DNA of 64,000 bases from positions 2,318,001 to 2,382,000 of the forward strand of contig CP026657.1 of assembly GCA_023525915.1 (NCBI GenBank), given 5' to 3'. Every line of letters begins with the position of its first letter. The first letter of the stretch is position 1. The notes under the pieces are model-generated. The model saw only the letters and a program-made list of their open reading frames with translations, had not been told where the DNA came from and made no database searches. The translations under genes were made by a program, and so were the position numbers. Source of the stretch: Acetispira formosa (nom. nud.). GTDB taxonomy: Bacteria > Desulfobacterota > Desulfarculia > Adiutricales > Adiutricaceae. This document shows positions 44,165-52,586 of the stretch, piece after piece.

Positions 44165-45223
44165 TCAAACGGCAGTCGCTCCGTCAGGCTGCTCTCCGTC
44201 CCTGGCGCTTTGGTATTTCCGATGAAGGAAACGGAACCGGTGATAGGTCAGCCCCAGAATCTCCGCCGCCTTTTTTTGATTATACTCTGTTTTTCTGAGG
44301 GCCTGATCAAATATTTCCAGGGCGTAAGAAGCGACCAGCGCGTCAAACTCGCCCTCCGCCAGCGGCCAGAGCGGTCCTGGACCGGCTGCCGCCTGGCGGC
44401 TCTCCGGTACCGATGAAGTAATTTGCAGGGACGGCGCGGGCAGGGGAAACAAGGGGGCTGAATCGAGCTCAAGATCCCCGGCTTCAATAACCGGCCCCTG
44501 GCCGCGATAGACGGCGCGTTCCACAGCGTTTTTCAATTCCCGGATGTTGCCCGGCCATAAGTGGCTCTCCAGAGCCTCAATAGCTTCAGGGCTGAAAAAG
44601 GGGGTCTGGTCCAGTTCCATTTCAACGGCCATGCGCGCGGCGAACAGGTGGGCCAAAAGGAGGATGTCGCTGCCGCGTTCCCGGAGCGGGGGCAGGGTTA
44701 TGACTTCAAAACTGAGGCGATCTAGAAGGTCGGGCAGAAAGGTTCCGGCCGCGGCCCTGGCTTTCAGGTCCACATTGGTGGCTGAAACCAGCCGCACGTC
44801 CACCTGCCGCTCACGCGGGCTGCCCAGACGCTGGAAAGAGCCATATTCCACCACCCGCAGAATCTTGGCCTGGGCCTCCAGGCTCAGGTGGCTGATTTCA
44901 TCAAGAAAGAGGGTTCCGCCGTCGGCCGCTTCAAAACGGCCGGGGCTGACCCTGGCCGCCCCGGTGAAAGCGCCCGGTTCATACCCGAACAGTTCCGATT
45001 CCACCAGATTGGGGTTGAGGGCGGCACAGTTAAGGGTCAGGTAAGGCCCCTTCCAGCGGGGCGAGAGATAATGAATTCTGGCGGCGGCCAGTTCCTTGCC
45101 GGTGCCGCGCTCACCAAAAATCAGCACCGGACGGTTGACCTTGGCCGCCCGTGAAAGGCGCTCCTTGGCGGCCAGAAAGGATTCAGATTCCCCCCATATT
45201 TCTGAGGCGGCCTTCTCGTTCAT
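44165..45223 (-). CDS. PspF-like sigma-54 activator without sensor domain
   Basis: A 352-residue activator that begins directly with the AAA+ domain (IWGESESFLAAKERLSRAAK, Walker A GERGTGKE ~37-44, GAFTGA ~84, GTLFLDEISHL). It lacks an N-terminal regulatory domain, like PspF, and ends in a Fis-type HTH (NQKKAAEILGLTYHRFRFL). PspF-type proteins respond to envelope stress under control of a partner protein (PspA), but no psp genes are here. Its ATG overlaps the stop of the XdhC-like gene (ATGA). Confidence 0.85.
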   Translation of the reverse strand: MNEKAASEIWGESESFLAAKERLSRAAKVNRPVLIFGERGTGKELAAARIHYLSPRWKGPYLTLNCAALNPNLVESELFGYEPGAFTGAARVSPGRFEAADGGTLFLDEISHLSLEAQAKILRVVEYGSFQRLGSPRERQVDVRLVSATNVDLKARAAAGTFLPDLLDRLSFEVITLPPLRERGSDILLLAHLFAARMAVEMELDQTPFFSPEAIEALESHLWPGNIRELKNAVERAVYRGQGPVIEAGDLELDSAPLFPLPAPSLQITSSVPESRQAAAGPGPLWPLAEGEFDALVASYALEIFDQALRKTEYNQKKAAEILGLTYHRFRFLHRKYQSARDGEQPDGATAV

Positions 45224-45564
45224 AATTCAGAGCCGACATCTTCATTAGGTGAGGGAATATAATGAATGAATACATCCATGTCGCCGCCGCAGGCCATGCC
45301 GTCTTTGGCGGCTACGGAATTGGTCATACTGAAATGGTGAACGGCGGAAGAGGCGGTTTGAAAGGCTTTGCCGGCCTCGGCAATGGCTTTGGCCTCAGCG
45401 CTGCCGCCACCGATGGTGCCGGTGATATTGCCGCTCTGGCGCACCAGCATCTGGCTGCCGCCCTTCCGGGGCGTGGAGCCGGTAGTGTTAAGAACCGTCA
45501 CCAGGACCGCCGGGCGTCCTTCAGACAATTCAGCATTGATATGTTTTAAAATATTGCGCTGCAT
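45220..45564 (-). CDS. XdhC/CoxI-family N-terminal domain protein
   Basis: A 114-residue protein corresponding to only the N-terminal domain of XdhC/CoxI (VLVTVLNTTGSTPRKGGSQM and GTIGGGSAEA, then the CGG motif in GMACGGDMDVFIHY). Full-length members (~250-350 residues) insert or deliver sulfurated molybdenum cofactor to molybdoenzymes; the NAD-binding-type C-terminal half is absent. Start chosen at 45564, where GGAAGAAG precedes the ATG. The 5-prime flank is occupied by repeat family II. It is translationally coupled to the sigma-54 activator, which is unusual. Confidence 0.75.
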   Translation of the reverse strand: MQRNILKHINAELSEGRPAVLVTVLNTTGSTPRKGGSQMLVRQSGNITGTIGGGSAEAKAIAEAGKAFQTASSAVHHFSMTNSVAAKDGMACGGDMDVFIHYIPSPNEDVGSEL

Positions 45565-45589
45565 TAAAGCTTCTTCCCTGTGCATATGG

Positions 45590-45690
45590 AGGAAACGGAG
45601 CGCCAGCGACTGGTTTTAAAGCCCCTGGAACTGCCCTCCGGGCACAAAATAAAACTTTTTAACCGGCTACGCGCCGCAAGTTCAGGAGAA
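45590..45690 (+). repeat. MITE-like repeat, family II copy 3 (degenerate)
   Basis: ACGGAGCGCCAGCGACTGG, a divergent centre, then CGCGCCGCAAGTTCAGG and a GGGAAA-type end. Its right edge encodes the last residues (PKGNSFS) of the regulator at 45682-47517. Confidence 0.6.
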
Positions 45691-47517
45691 AGAGTTTCCC
45701 TTGGGATTTGCCGCCTCGGCCCAGCTGTCATAGTTCGTTCTCTCCAGCCGGTGCTGAAAGGAACGGCGGGACAATCCCAGGAGGCTGGCCGCTTCAGTCT
45801 TGTTGCCGCCGCTGGCCTCCAGCGCTTCATATATGAAGTGGCGCTCCACGGCAATAAGAATGTCGCTCAGGTTCAGGCCGGATTCGTCAAAGGACGGGGC
45901 CAGACCATAAGGGAGATCCGGCATATGGAAACGGGTGGTGTCCAGCCTGGTCAGCTGGCCGTAATTGAGGTCTGCCAGCTCATAGGCCACCAGCCGGGTA
46001 CGCAGCCGCCAGGGACTGATGGCCAGAAGGGTGGCGGTGCGGCCGCGGGCTCCGTGGGCCATTATCAGGGCCTGATAGAGATAGTGGCCCTCCAGCAGCG
46101 AAAGAAGCTCGTCAATGCCGCCGGGGGGCAAGCCCGGCAGAACCGCCGCCAGATGATGATAGGTCTCCCGCACCGGAGGCGGCGGAGCCGGCATGGCCGG
46201 GGCGGGGATGGTGTAGCCGCCGCCGAAAGTTCCCACGGGGGCGGAGACCGTGCTTGAAGAAGCCGGGTAGGCTGCTGGGGGCGGCGCAGCCGGATGGGCC
46301 GCCGGGCCGCCGGTTTCCTGCGGCGGGGGCCAGCCGGCGGGCGTCTCACGCCGGAAATCGGCCAGCCGGAGACTTTCCGGCAGGATGATGTTGGATTGTT
46401 CCAGAGCTACGGAACGCTCAATAATGTTTTCCAGCTCGCGGACATTGCCGGGGAAATGGTAACGCGAAAGAATGTCCAGCGCATAAGCCGACAGCTTGCG
46501 CACATCCTTGTTCTGGATTTTGCTGTATTTTTCCAGAAAGTAATGAGCCAGGAGCGGAATATCGGCCGCCCGTTCCCTCAAGGGGGGAATGTGAATATTG
46601 ATGACGTTCAGCCGGTAATAAAGATCCTCCCGGAAACGTCCGGCCATGATTTCAGTTTCCAGATTTTTATTGGTGGCGGCAATGAAACGGACATCGGCCG
46701 TCTCTTCCCTTTCGCCGCCCACCTGACGGAAAGTCTTTTCCTGAATCAGGCGAAGCAGTTTGACCTGCATCGGGAGCGACAGTTCGCCCAGCTCGTCCAG
46801 AAAGAGCGTACCGCCGTCAGCCAGGGCCACCAGCCCCCGCTTGTCGGATGAAGCTCCGGTAAATGAGCCTTTTTTGTGGCCGAACAATTCGCTTTCCACC
46901 AAATTTTCCGGTATGCCGCCGCAGTTGATGGCCACGAATTCGCGCTCGGCCCGCTGGGAGTTCTCATGCACGGCCTTGGCCACCAGTTCCTTGCCGGTGC
47001 CGCTTTCACCGGTTATCAGAATGCTGGTGGAGGTTTGGGCGGCCCGTTTGATCAGGTCGTAGACATGGAGCATGGCCGGGGAGGTTCCGACCATGCGGCC
47101 GAAACGCTGGCTGGTGATAACCATATCGGCCAGGGCCTGCCGCTCCTGCTCGACATTGTGGTGGGCCAGGGCCGAATCCACCACGGTCAGAAGATCCTGC
47201 GGTTTGAACGGTTTCGGGATGAAGTCATAGGCCCCTTCCCGCATGGCCTCCACGGCCGTATCGGGGCTGGCGTAGGCCGACATCAGGATGACGGGCATAT
47301 TACGGTTTTGGGCCCGCAGTTTTTTCAGAACCTCGAGTCCGGTGAGGCCTGGCATTCTGATATCGCTGATGACCACATCGAAATCACCGGTCAGGCCAGC
47401 TTCAAGCCCGGCCAGGCCATCGGCCGCCAGAACGGCGCTGTGCCCGGCGCTTCTGAGCATGAGTTCGAGCATCTCGCGCAGGCTGAAATCATCTTCGATG
47501 ACCAAAAGCTTTCCCAA
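45682..47517 (-). CDS. Orphan NtrC-type response regulator with two Fis HTH motifs
   Basis: A 611-residue regulator: receiver domain ~1-120 (VIEDDFSLREML, phospho-acceptor in ISDIRMPGLTG), sigma-54 AAA+ domain ~140-380 (GESGTGKELVAKAVHENS, GSFTGA, GTLFLDELGEL), a Pro/Ala-rich linker (~395-455), and two tandem Fis-like segments: LLEGHYLYQALIMAHGARGR (~470 on) and VERHFIYEALEASGGNKTEA (~565 on). The second is the canonical HTH; the first looks like a diverged duplicate. Start is TTG at 47517 with GAAGGA before it. No histidine kinase lies next to it. Confidence 0.88.
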   Translation of the reverse strand: MGKLLVIEDDFSLREMLELMLRSAGHSAVLAADGLAGLEAGLTGDFDVVISDIRMPGLTGLEVLKKLRAQNRNMPVILMSAYASPDTAVEAMREGAYDFIPKPFKPQDLLTVVDSALAHHNVEQERQALADMVITSQRFGRMVGTSPAMLHVYDLIKRAAQTSTSILITGESGTGKELVAKAVHENSQRAEREFVAINCGGIPENLVESELFGHKKGSFTGASSDKRGLVALADGGTLFLDELGELSLPMQVKLLRLIQEKTFRQVGGEREETADVRFIAATNKNLETEIMAGRFREDLYYRLNVINIHIPPLRERAADIPLLAHYFLEKYSKIQNKDVRKLSAYALDILSRYHFPGNVRELENIIERSVALEQSNIILPESLRLADFRRETPAGWPPPQETGGPAAHPAAPPPAAYPASSSTVSAPVGTFGGGYTIPAPAMPAPPPPVRETYHHLAAVLPGLPPGGIDELLSLLEGHYLYQALIMAHGARGRTATLLAISPWRLRTRLVAYELADLNYGQLTRLDTTRFHMPDLPYGLAPSFDESGLNLSDILIAVERHFIYEALEASGGNKTEAASLLGLSRRSFQHRLERTNYDSWAEAANPKGNSFS

Positions 47518-47582
47518 AATTACTGTCCTTCGCTTAAAATTTTACCGACAGCCACAACAGGGCCGCTCACAAGTAACAAATT

Positions 47583-47660
47583 CTTTGAGCGCCGCTTCCC
47601 GGCCGTTACTCTACATTCAGACGGGCCGCTGCCTCGGCGTTGGCGGCGGGCCCTGCCCGC
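47583..47660 (-). repeat. Dispersed repeat, family IV copy 2
   Basis: Contains GAGCGCCGCTTCCCGGCCGT and GGCGGCGGGCCCTGCCCGC (plus-strand reading), matching 3047-3120. It lies upstream of the TTG start at 47517 in the sense orientation and touches the stop codon of the DUF2461 gene. Confidence 0.65.
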
Positions 47661-48337
47661 TATTGGGTATATCTTACCAGCCATTCGTGCAATTTGAAAC
47701 CAAGTTTAAAGTGGTCAAACAGGAACTCGGCCCGTCCGTCTTCAAAAAGCTCATCAGGGTGGCCGGGTTCTTCATTCCAGGTATAAAACCCTTTGTGGCG
47801 CAGCCAGCGGGCCATGGGGTGGGCCGGGTCGAACCCGGCCGGGCTGCGTTTCAGTTCCGGCTGGCTGAAGTTTATGCCGTTCTTCTCCATTTCCTCGACA
47901 ATGCGGCGGAAAGCCGCGCCCTTCTTTTTATCCAGAAGGGCCGAACGCCAGCCCGCCAACCCGCTTTCGCTGAAGCGATAGCAGCCGATGGACCAGCCCC
48001 AGCCGTCGGGCATGAAATGGAAATAGAAGCCGGGGCATTCCAGCCGCCCCTGGCCGCCCTCCCACCACCAGACGGCCAGATGTTCCTTGTAGGGAGTCTT
48101 GTCACGGCTGAAGCGGGTATCGCGGTTGAGACGGTAGATGGATCTGTCGGTGCGGGGATCGGCGATGATATCGGGCCGGATTTTGCGCAGAAGCTCGCCC
48201 TCTTCCACCACCAGCTCACGGGCCGGGGCCAAGAGGAGCTCCTCAGCCCGGTCCTTGTTTTCCATGAACCAGGTGCGGTTATTGTTGGCCCGCAATTCGG
48301 CCAGAAATTTGTAGGAATCTCTGCTCAAGCCGTCCAT
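47660..48337 (-). CDS. DUF2461 (TIGR02453-type) protein
   Basis: A 225-residue protein matching the DUF2461 family in length and motifs: FLAELRANNNRTWFMENKDR (~11-30), IYRLNRDTRFSRDKTPYKEH (~66-85) and GFYFHFMPDGWGWSIG. The biochemical function of the family is unknown. GGAGA precedes the ATG. Confidence 0.88.
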   Translation of the reverse strand: MDGLSRDSYKFLAELRANNNRTWFMENKDRAEELLLAPARELVVEEGELLRKIRPDIIADPRTDRSIYRLNRDTRFSRDKTPYKEHLAVWWWEGGQGRLECPGFYFHFMPDGWGWSIGCYRFSESGLAGWRSALLDKKKGAAFRRIVEEMEKNGINFSQPELKRSPAGFDPAHPMARWLRHKGFYTWNEEPGHPDELFEDGRAEFLFDHFKLGFKLHEWLVRYTQ

Positions 48338-48400
48338 TAGTTCTCCATTAGTGCGCGGTCCGCACAGGCTCTATGTCACATCAACCCGCCGGAGGCCGAA

Positions 48401-49910
48401 GCGATTCTAAATTATGGCTTTTTCCCTTCAACTTGCTGCTCGTAGCTACGCAAAAAGCGTGGTTTTTGCTTCGCGAGTTACCACTTAGGCTCCGAAACCA
48501 GTCGCTGGCGCTCCGTCTCGCCATCCATGGCTCGACCCCGGTTATATGCGGCGGAGCTGGCCATAATTAGAATTTTAGAATTGCTGTCCGGCTCCCACTC
48601 CCCCATCGTCATCAGTTACGGCCGACCAGGCAGCCGCCCTGGAGAAATGTTTTTGCGAGGGTTCCGTGACTAAAGACCCCCGGAACGGAACACTCGCAAA
48701 AACATTTCTCCAGGGCGGCGGTCACTCAGTTGCGATTCTAATTATGGCTTTTTCCCTTCAACTTGCTGCTCGTAGCTACGCAAAAAGCGTGGTTTTTGCT
48801 TCGCGAGTTACCACTTAGGCTCCGAAACCAGTCGCTGGCGCTCCGTCTCGCCATCCATGGCTCGACCCCGGTTATATGCGGCGGAGCTGGCCATAATTAG
48901 AATTTTAGAATTGCTGTCCGGCTCCCACTCCCCCATCGTCATCAGTTACGGCCGACCAGGCAGCCGCCCTGGAGAAATGTTTTTGCGAGGGTTCCGTGAC
49001 TAAAGACCCCCGGAACGGAACACTCGCAAAAACATTTCTCCAGGGCGGCGGTCACTCAGTTGCGATTCTAATTATGGCTTTTTCCCTTCAACTTGCTGCT
49101 CGTAGCTACGCAAAAAGCGTGGTTTTTGCTTCGCGAGTTACCACTTAGGCTCCGAAACCAGTCGCTGGCGCTCCGTCTCGCCATCCATGGCTCGACCCCG
49201 GTTATATGCGGCGGAGTTGGCCGTAATTAGAATTTTAGAATTGCTGTCCGGCTCCCACTCCCCCATCATCATCAGTTACGGCCGACCAGGCAGCCGCCCT
49301 GGAGAAATGTTTTTGCGAGGGTTCCGTGACTAAAGACCCCCGGAACGGAACACTCGCAAAAACATTTCTCCAGGGCGGCGGTCACTCAGTTGCGATTCTA
49401 ATTATGGCTTTTTCCCTTCAACTTGCTGCTCGTAGCTACGCAAAAAGCGTGGTTTTTGCTTCGCGAGTTACCACTTAGGCTCCGAAACCAGTCGCTGGCG
49501 CTCCGTCTCGCCATCCATGGCTCGACCCCGGTTATATGCGGCGGAGTTGGCCGTAATTAGAATTTTAGAATTGCTGTCCGGCTCCCACTCCCCCATCATC
49601 ATCAGTTACGGCCGACCAGGCAGCCGCCCTGGAGAAATGTTTTTGCGAGGGTTCCGTGACTAAAGACCCCCGGAACGGAACACTCGCAAAAACATTTCTC
49701 CAGGGCGGCGGTCACTCAGCTGCGATTCTAATTATGGCTTTTCCCCTTGAATTTACGGCTCGTAGCTACGCAAAAAGCGTGGTTTTTGTTTCGCGAGTTA
49801 CCACTTCGGCTCCGAAACCAGTCGCTGGCGCTCCGTCTCGCCATCCATGGCTCGACCCCGGTTATATGCGGCGGAGCTGGCCATAATTAGAATTGCTGGT
49901 CACTCAGCCT
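48401..49910. repeat. 330-bp tandem array (4 full units plus a partial fifth)
   Basis: Units start at about 48401, 48732, 49062, 49392 and 49722; the period is exactly 330 bp (331 for the first). Each unit is one family II element (inverted ends TTCTAATTATGGC / GCCATAATTAGAA), then the right end of hairpin B (CCGGCTCCCACT), the composite linker and a complete hairpin A whose arms differ at one base pair. Units 1 and 2 share one set of single-base variants, units 3 and 4 another, so duplication was stepwise. The left neighbour (48374-48399) is the other outer end of hairpin B: family II inserted into a composite element before amplification. No gene is supported in 48338-49915. Confidence 0.9.
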
Positions 49911-49915
49911 CAAAC

Positions 49916-50935
49916 CTAAACGTTGAAGCGGAAATGGACTATATCGCCGTCGGTTACTACGTAGGTTTTGCCTTCCAGACGGAAGGAGCCTTTTTTCTTG
50001 GCTTCGTTCATACCCCCGGCGGCGGAGAAATCTTCATAGGAGACGACTTCGGCCCGGATAAACCCCTTTTGAATGTCGGAGTGAATGGCACCGGCGGCGT
50101 CAAGGGCCGTCTCGCCCGCCTGTATGGTCCAGGCCCGACATTCGTCTTCACCAACAGTAAAGAAGCTAATCAGGCCCATTAGATGGTAGACCTCGCGGAT
50201 GACGCGGGCGGCGGCCGGCTCGGTCAGCTGATAGTCGGAGAGGAATTCGGCCGCGTCTTCCGGCTCCATCTGGGCCAGCTCCTCTTCCAATCGGCCACGC
50301 ACCACTACTTTGGGCCAGGGGCCGTTAAGCTCGACGGTTTTGTCGTCATCGTCCGCATTGTTGATGACGGCCAAGAGCGGCTTGGCCGACAGGAACGCGA
50401 AACCGCGCAGCTTGGGTGAGCGGGAATAAATTGGATCAAGTCGCAAGGGACGGTTGGATTCCAGTTCAGCCTTGGCTTTTTCCAGGAGCTCCAATTCCTC
50501 CGGGTCATTTTTTTTGCCGCGTTTCACCTCTTCAGCCATGCGCTCCAGGCGCTTTTCAACCACCAGATAATCACTGACTATCAGTTCTGATTCGAGATCG
50601 GCTATCTCTTTGGCCGGGTTGGGGGCCGCTTCGCCCTCCTGGGCAAAGTTGCGCAGCACCAGAAGGATTACTTCCGTTTCCCGCACTTTCTCCAGGCTGG
50701 CTTTCAGGGCTTCCTTGGGCAGCCCCACCGGGTGGGGCAGGAAGAATTCCAGACGGGCCGGAGTGTGCTTTTTAGGCTGGAACATGGCCGTAAGTTTGTC
50801 CAGACGATCATCGGGGACCAGAGCCTCGCCCTGGCGTGCGTCAGCCGAACCGAAAGGCGGACGGCTGAGGCCGGTGAGGGATGAAAATATGGCGTCGCGG
50901 CCGCTGCCCGGCCACCCAATAATACCCGCTTTCAT
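49916..50935 (-). CDS. YchF/OLA1-like protein with altered P-loop
   Basis: A 339-residue protein resembling YchF over most of its length: opens MKAGIIGWPGSGRDAIFSSL, has a helical hairpin region (~105-165, PAKEIADLESELIVSDYLVV), then LLAVINNAD in place of the specificity motif, and a C-terminal TGS-like domain (FFTVGEDECRAWTIQAGETA ... YVVTDGDIVHFRFNV). The P-loop lysine of GxxxxGK[ST] is replaced by Arg-Asp (GSGRD), and the G3 motif is not evident, so nucleotide hydrolysis is doubtful. Such forms may be pseudo-enzymes binding ribosomes. A 14-base match to family III lies ~50 bases upstream of its start. Confidence 0.8.
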   Translation of the reverse strand: MKAGIIGWPGSGRDAIFSSLTGLSRPPFGSADARQGEALVPDDRLDKLTAMFQPKKHTPARLEFFLPHPVGLPKEALKASLEKVRETEVILLVLRNFAQEGEAAPNPAKEIADLESELIVSDYLVVEKRLERMAEEVKRGKKNDPEELELLEKAKAELESNRPLRLDPIYSRSPKLRGFAFLSAKPLLAVINNADDDDKTVELNGPWPKVVVRGRLEEELAQMEPEDAAEFLSDYQLTEPAAARVIREVYHLMGLISFFTVGEDECRAWTIQAGETALDAAGAIHSDIQKGFIRAEVVSYEDFSAAGGMNEAKKKGSFRLEGKTYVVTDGDIVHFRFNV

Positions 50936-51005
50936 AGCAAATCAATCTCCCAAATGTTTGTTTTCAATATATCGACTTGTCGATAGTGCGCCGGTAAAAG
51001 GCTCA

Positions 51006-51482
51006 TTATTTATTTATCGTATTATATAGCAGACCCAGCGCTTCAGTCACGCTGGCCTCAGTAATAGCGTCCCTGTCTCCGGTGAAGACTTTTTTTTGGG
51101 TTATGACCGTGTGCCCAAAGACGGCAGCCATCCAGACCAGGCCTACGGGCTTGACGGCCGTGCCGCCCTCGGGCCCGGCTATGCCGGTGGTGGCCACGGC
51201 CGCACCCACTCCCAGCTTGCGGCGGACCCCGGTGGCCATGGCCCTGGCGCATTCCTCACTGACCGCGCCATGCCGGGCAATAACCTCCATCGGCACGCCC
51301 AGAAGCTCCACCTTCAGTTGGTTGGAATAGGCGACTACGCCGCCCTGAAAAAAAACGGAGCTTCCCGGGAGGGCCGTCAGGGCGGCGGCAACCCGGCCGC
51401 CGGTCAGGCTTTCAGCGGCGGCCACGGTTATATTATCCTGTGTTAATTTTTCGTGAATTTTTTTAATAAGTTCAGCTGTCAC
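51006..51482 (-). CDS. pncC: PncC/CinA C-terminal nicotinamide-nucleotide amidase
   Basis: A ~158-residue stand-alone CinA C-terminal domain: AAAESLTGGRVAAALTALPG (~21-40), GGVVAYSNQLKVELLGVP, GAVSEECARAMA and TGIAGPEGG. It hydrolyses NMN to nicotinate mononucleotide in NAD recycling. The frame is open to a GTG at 51497, but GAGGG lies six bases before the GTG at 51482 (TAELIKKIHEKL), which I prefer. Confidence 0.9.
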   Translation of the reverse strand: MTAELIKKIHEKLTQDNITVAAAESLTGGRVAAALTALPGSSVFFQGGVVAYSNQLKVELLGVPMEVIARHGAVSEECARAMATGVRRKLGVGAAVATTGIAGPEGGTAVKPVGLVWMAAVFGHTVITQKKVFTGDRDAITEASVTEALGLLYNTINK

Positions 51483-51622
51483 AGCAGCCCTCGCCACGGT
51501 TTTAAGAAAAGAGAAATTCAGTCAAAGAATGCCAGAGGCAAACCCAACGCTTTCGTTGGTGAACTAATCCAGATATTTAAGACTTTGCCTGGCGCCTGAA
51601 ACATTCGAAAGTTGATGCCCGG

Positions 51623-52126
51623 TTAAAAAATAAGGATAAACGATAACTGCATGGCCAGCCAGGCATAAACCCCGGCCAGAACGTCATCAACCATCACCCC
51701 CAGCCCGCCGGGGAGCTTCTGGTCCGCCCAACTGACCGGCCAGGGTTTTACTATATCAAAAAGGCGAAAAAAGGCAAAACCCCATAACCAGTTAAAGGGC
51801 AGGGCCGGGGCCAGGAGCATGGTGACCAGATAACCCGCCACTTCATCAATGACCACCTGGGGCGCGTCGTGCCGGCCGAGGTCGGTCTCGGCCCGCCGGG
51901 CGGCCCACCAGCCGATAAAAAAGACCGCCAGCGTCACCGCCAGATAGGGCTGCCAGCCAAGTCCCTCTATCAGCCAGAAGATTGGTATGCCCAGGAGGGT
52001 GCCAAATGTGCCGGGGGCTTTGGGGGCCAGGCCGAGGCCAAGGCCGGTGTAGATAAGCCGGGCCAGGGACCAGGGCGGACGGCGGGCGGCGGATAGTGGT
52101 TCCAGGTTGTCAGGCGGAGAAGTCAT
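51623..52126 (-). CDS. pgpA: Phosphatidylglycerophosphatase A
   Basis: A 167-residue membrane protein with the PgpA pattern: GLGLAPKAPGTFGTLLGIP (~30-48), VIDEVAGYLVTML (~91-103) and FFRLFDIVKPWP (~118-129). It removes phosphate from phosphatidylglycerol phosphate during phospholipid synthesis at the inner membrane. It lies ~120 bp downstream of a repeat-bearing flank and upstream of pncC on the same strand. Confidence 0.92.
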   Translation of the reverse strand: MTSPPDNLEPLSAARRPPWSLARLIYTGLGLGLAPKAPGTFGTLLGIPIFWLIEGLGWQPYLAVTLAVFFIGWWAARRAETDLGRHDAPQVVIDEVAGYLVTMLLAPALPFNWLWGFAFFRLFDIVKPWPVSWADQKLPGGLGVMVDDVLAGVYAWLAMQLSFILIF

Positions 52127-52264
52127 AGTGCTTTTTTTCCAAGGCGCCGCGCCTCAATGGGCGTGACCTCCCGGAGGTTACTCGCCCAATCTGGCCGGAA
52201 TCTTTGAAGTCCGGCGCGGTATAAAGATATAACTGTCAAGTAGAAATCAAGGGGCTGATAAAAC

Positions 52265-52438
52265 AGTAATTCTCTAAAGTAGACGGCTATTTTCAAATAG
52301 CAGGTCGACCCACAGGGGAGACGGAGCGCCAGCGATTGGTTTTTACGGTAATTAGGCAACCCGCGAAACAAAAACCACGCTTTTTGTGCAGCTGCACGCC
52401 GCAAGTTCAGGGGAAAAAGTTTACTTTGAGAATTGCTG
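52265..52438 (+). repeat. MITE-like repeat, family II copy 5
   Basis: 174 bp with inverted ends AGTAATTCTCTAAAGTA and TTACTTTGAGAATTGCT, the core GACGGAGCGCCAGCGATTGG and a hairpin CAAAAACCACGCTTTTTGTG. It represents a subtype shared with the partial copy at 31369. Confidence 0.75.
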
Positions 52439-52586
52439 CTGATAAAAGAGACGCCGGTTGAGAGAATGCTTTGGCAAATCCCAGATCGGACCATACTTAA
52501 GAAGAGACTTTTTAATATTTCATGCTATCCGTCTCTGGAAACGGTCCAGTCAGGGCAAGCAAACAAACGATTGATATCGAAAAATA

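Noticed and set aside
48401..49910. CRISPR array
   Set aside because: The repeats are 330 bp, contiguous, without unique spacers, and there are no cas genes.
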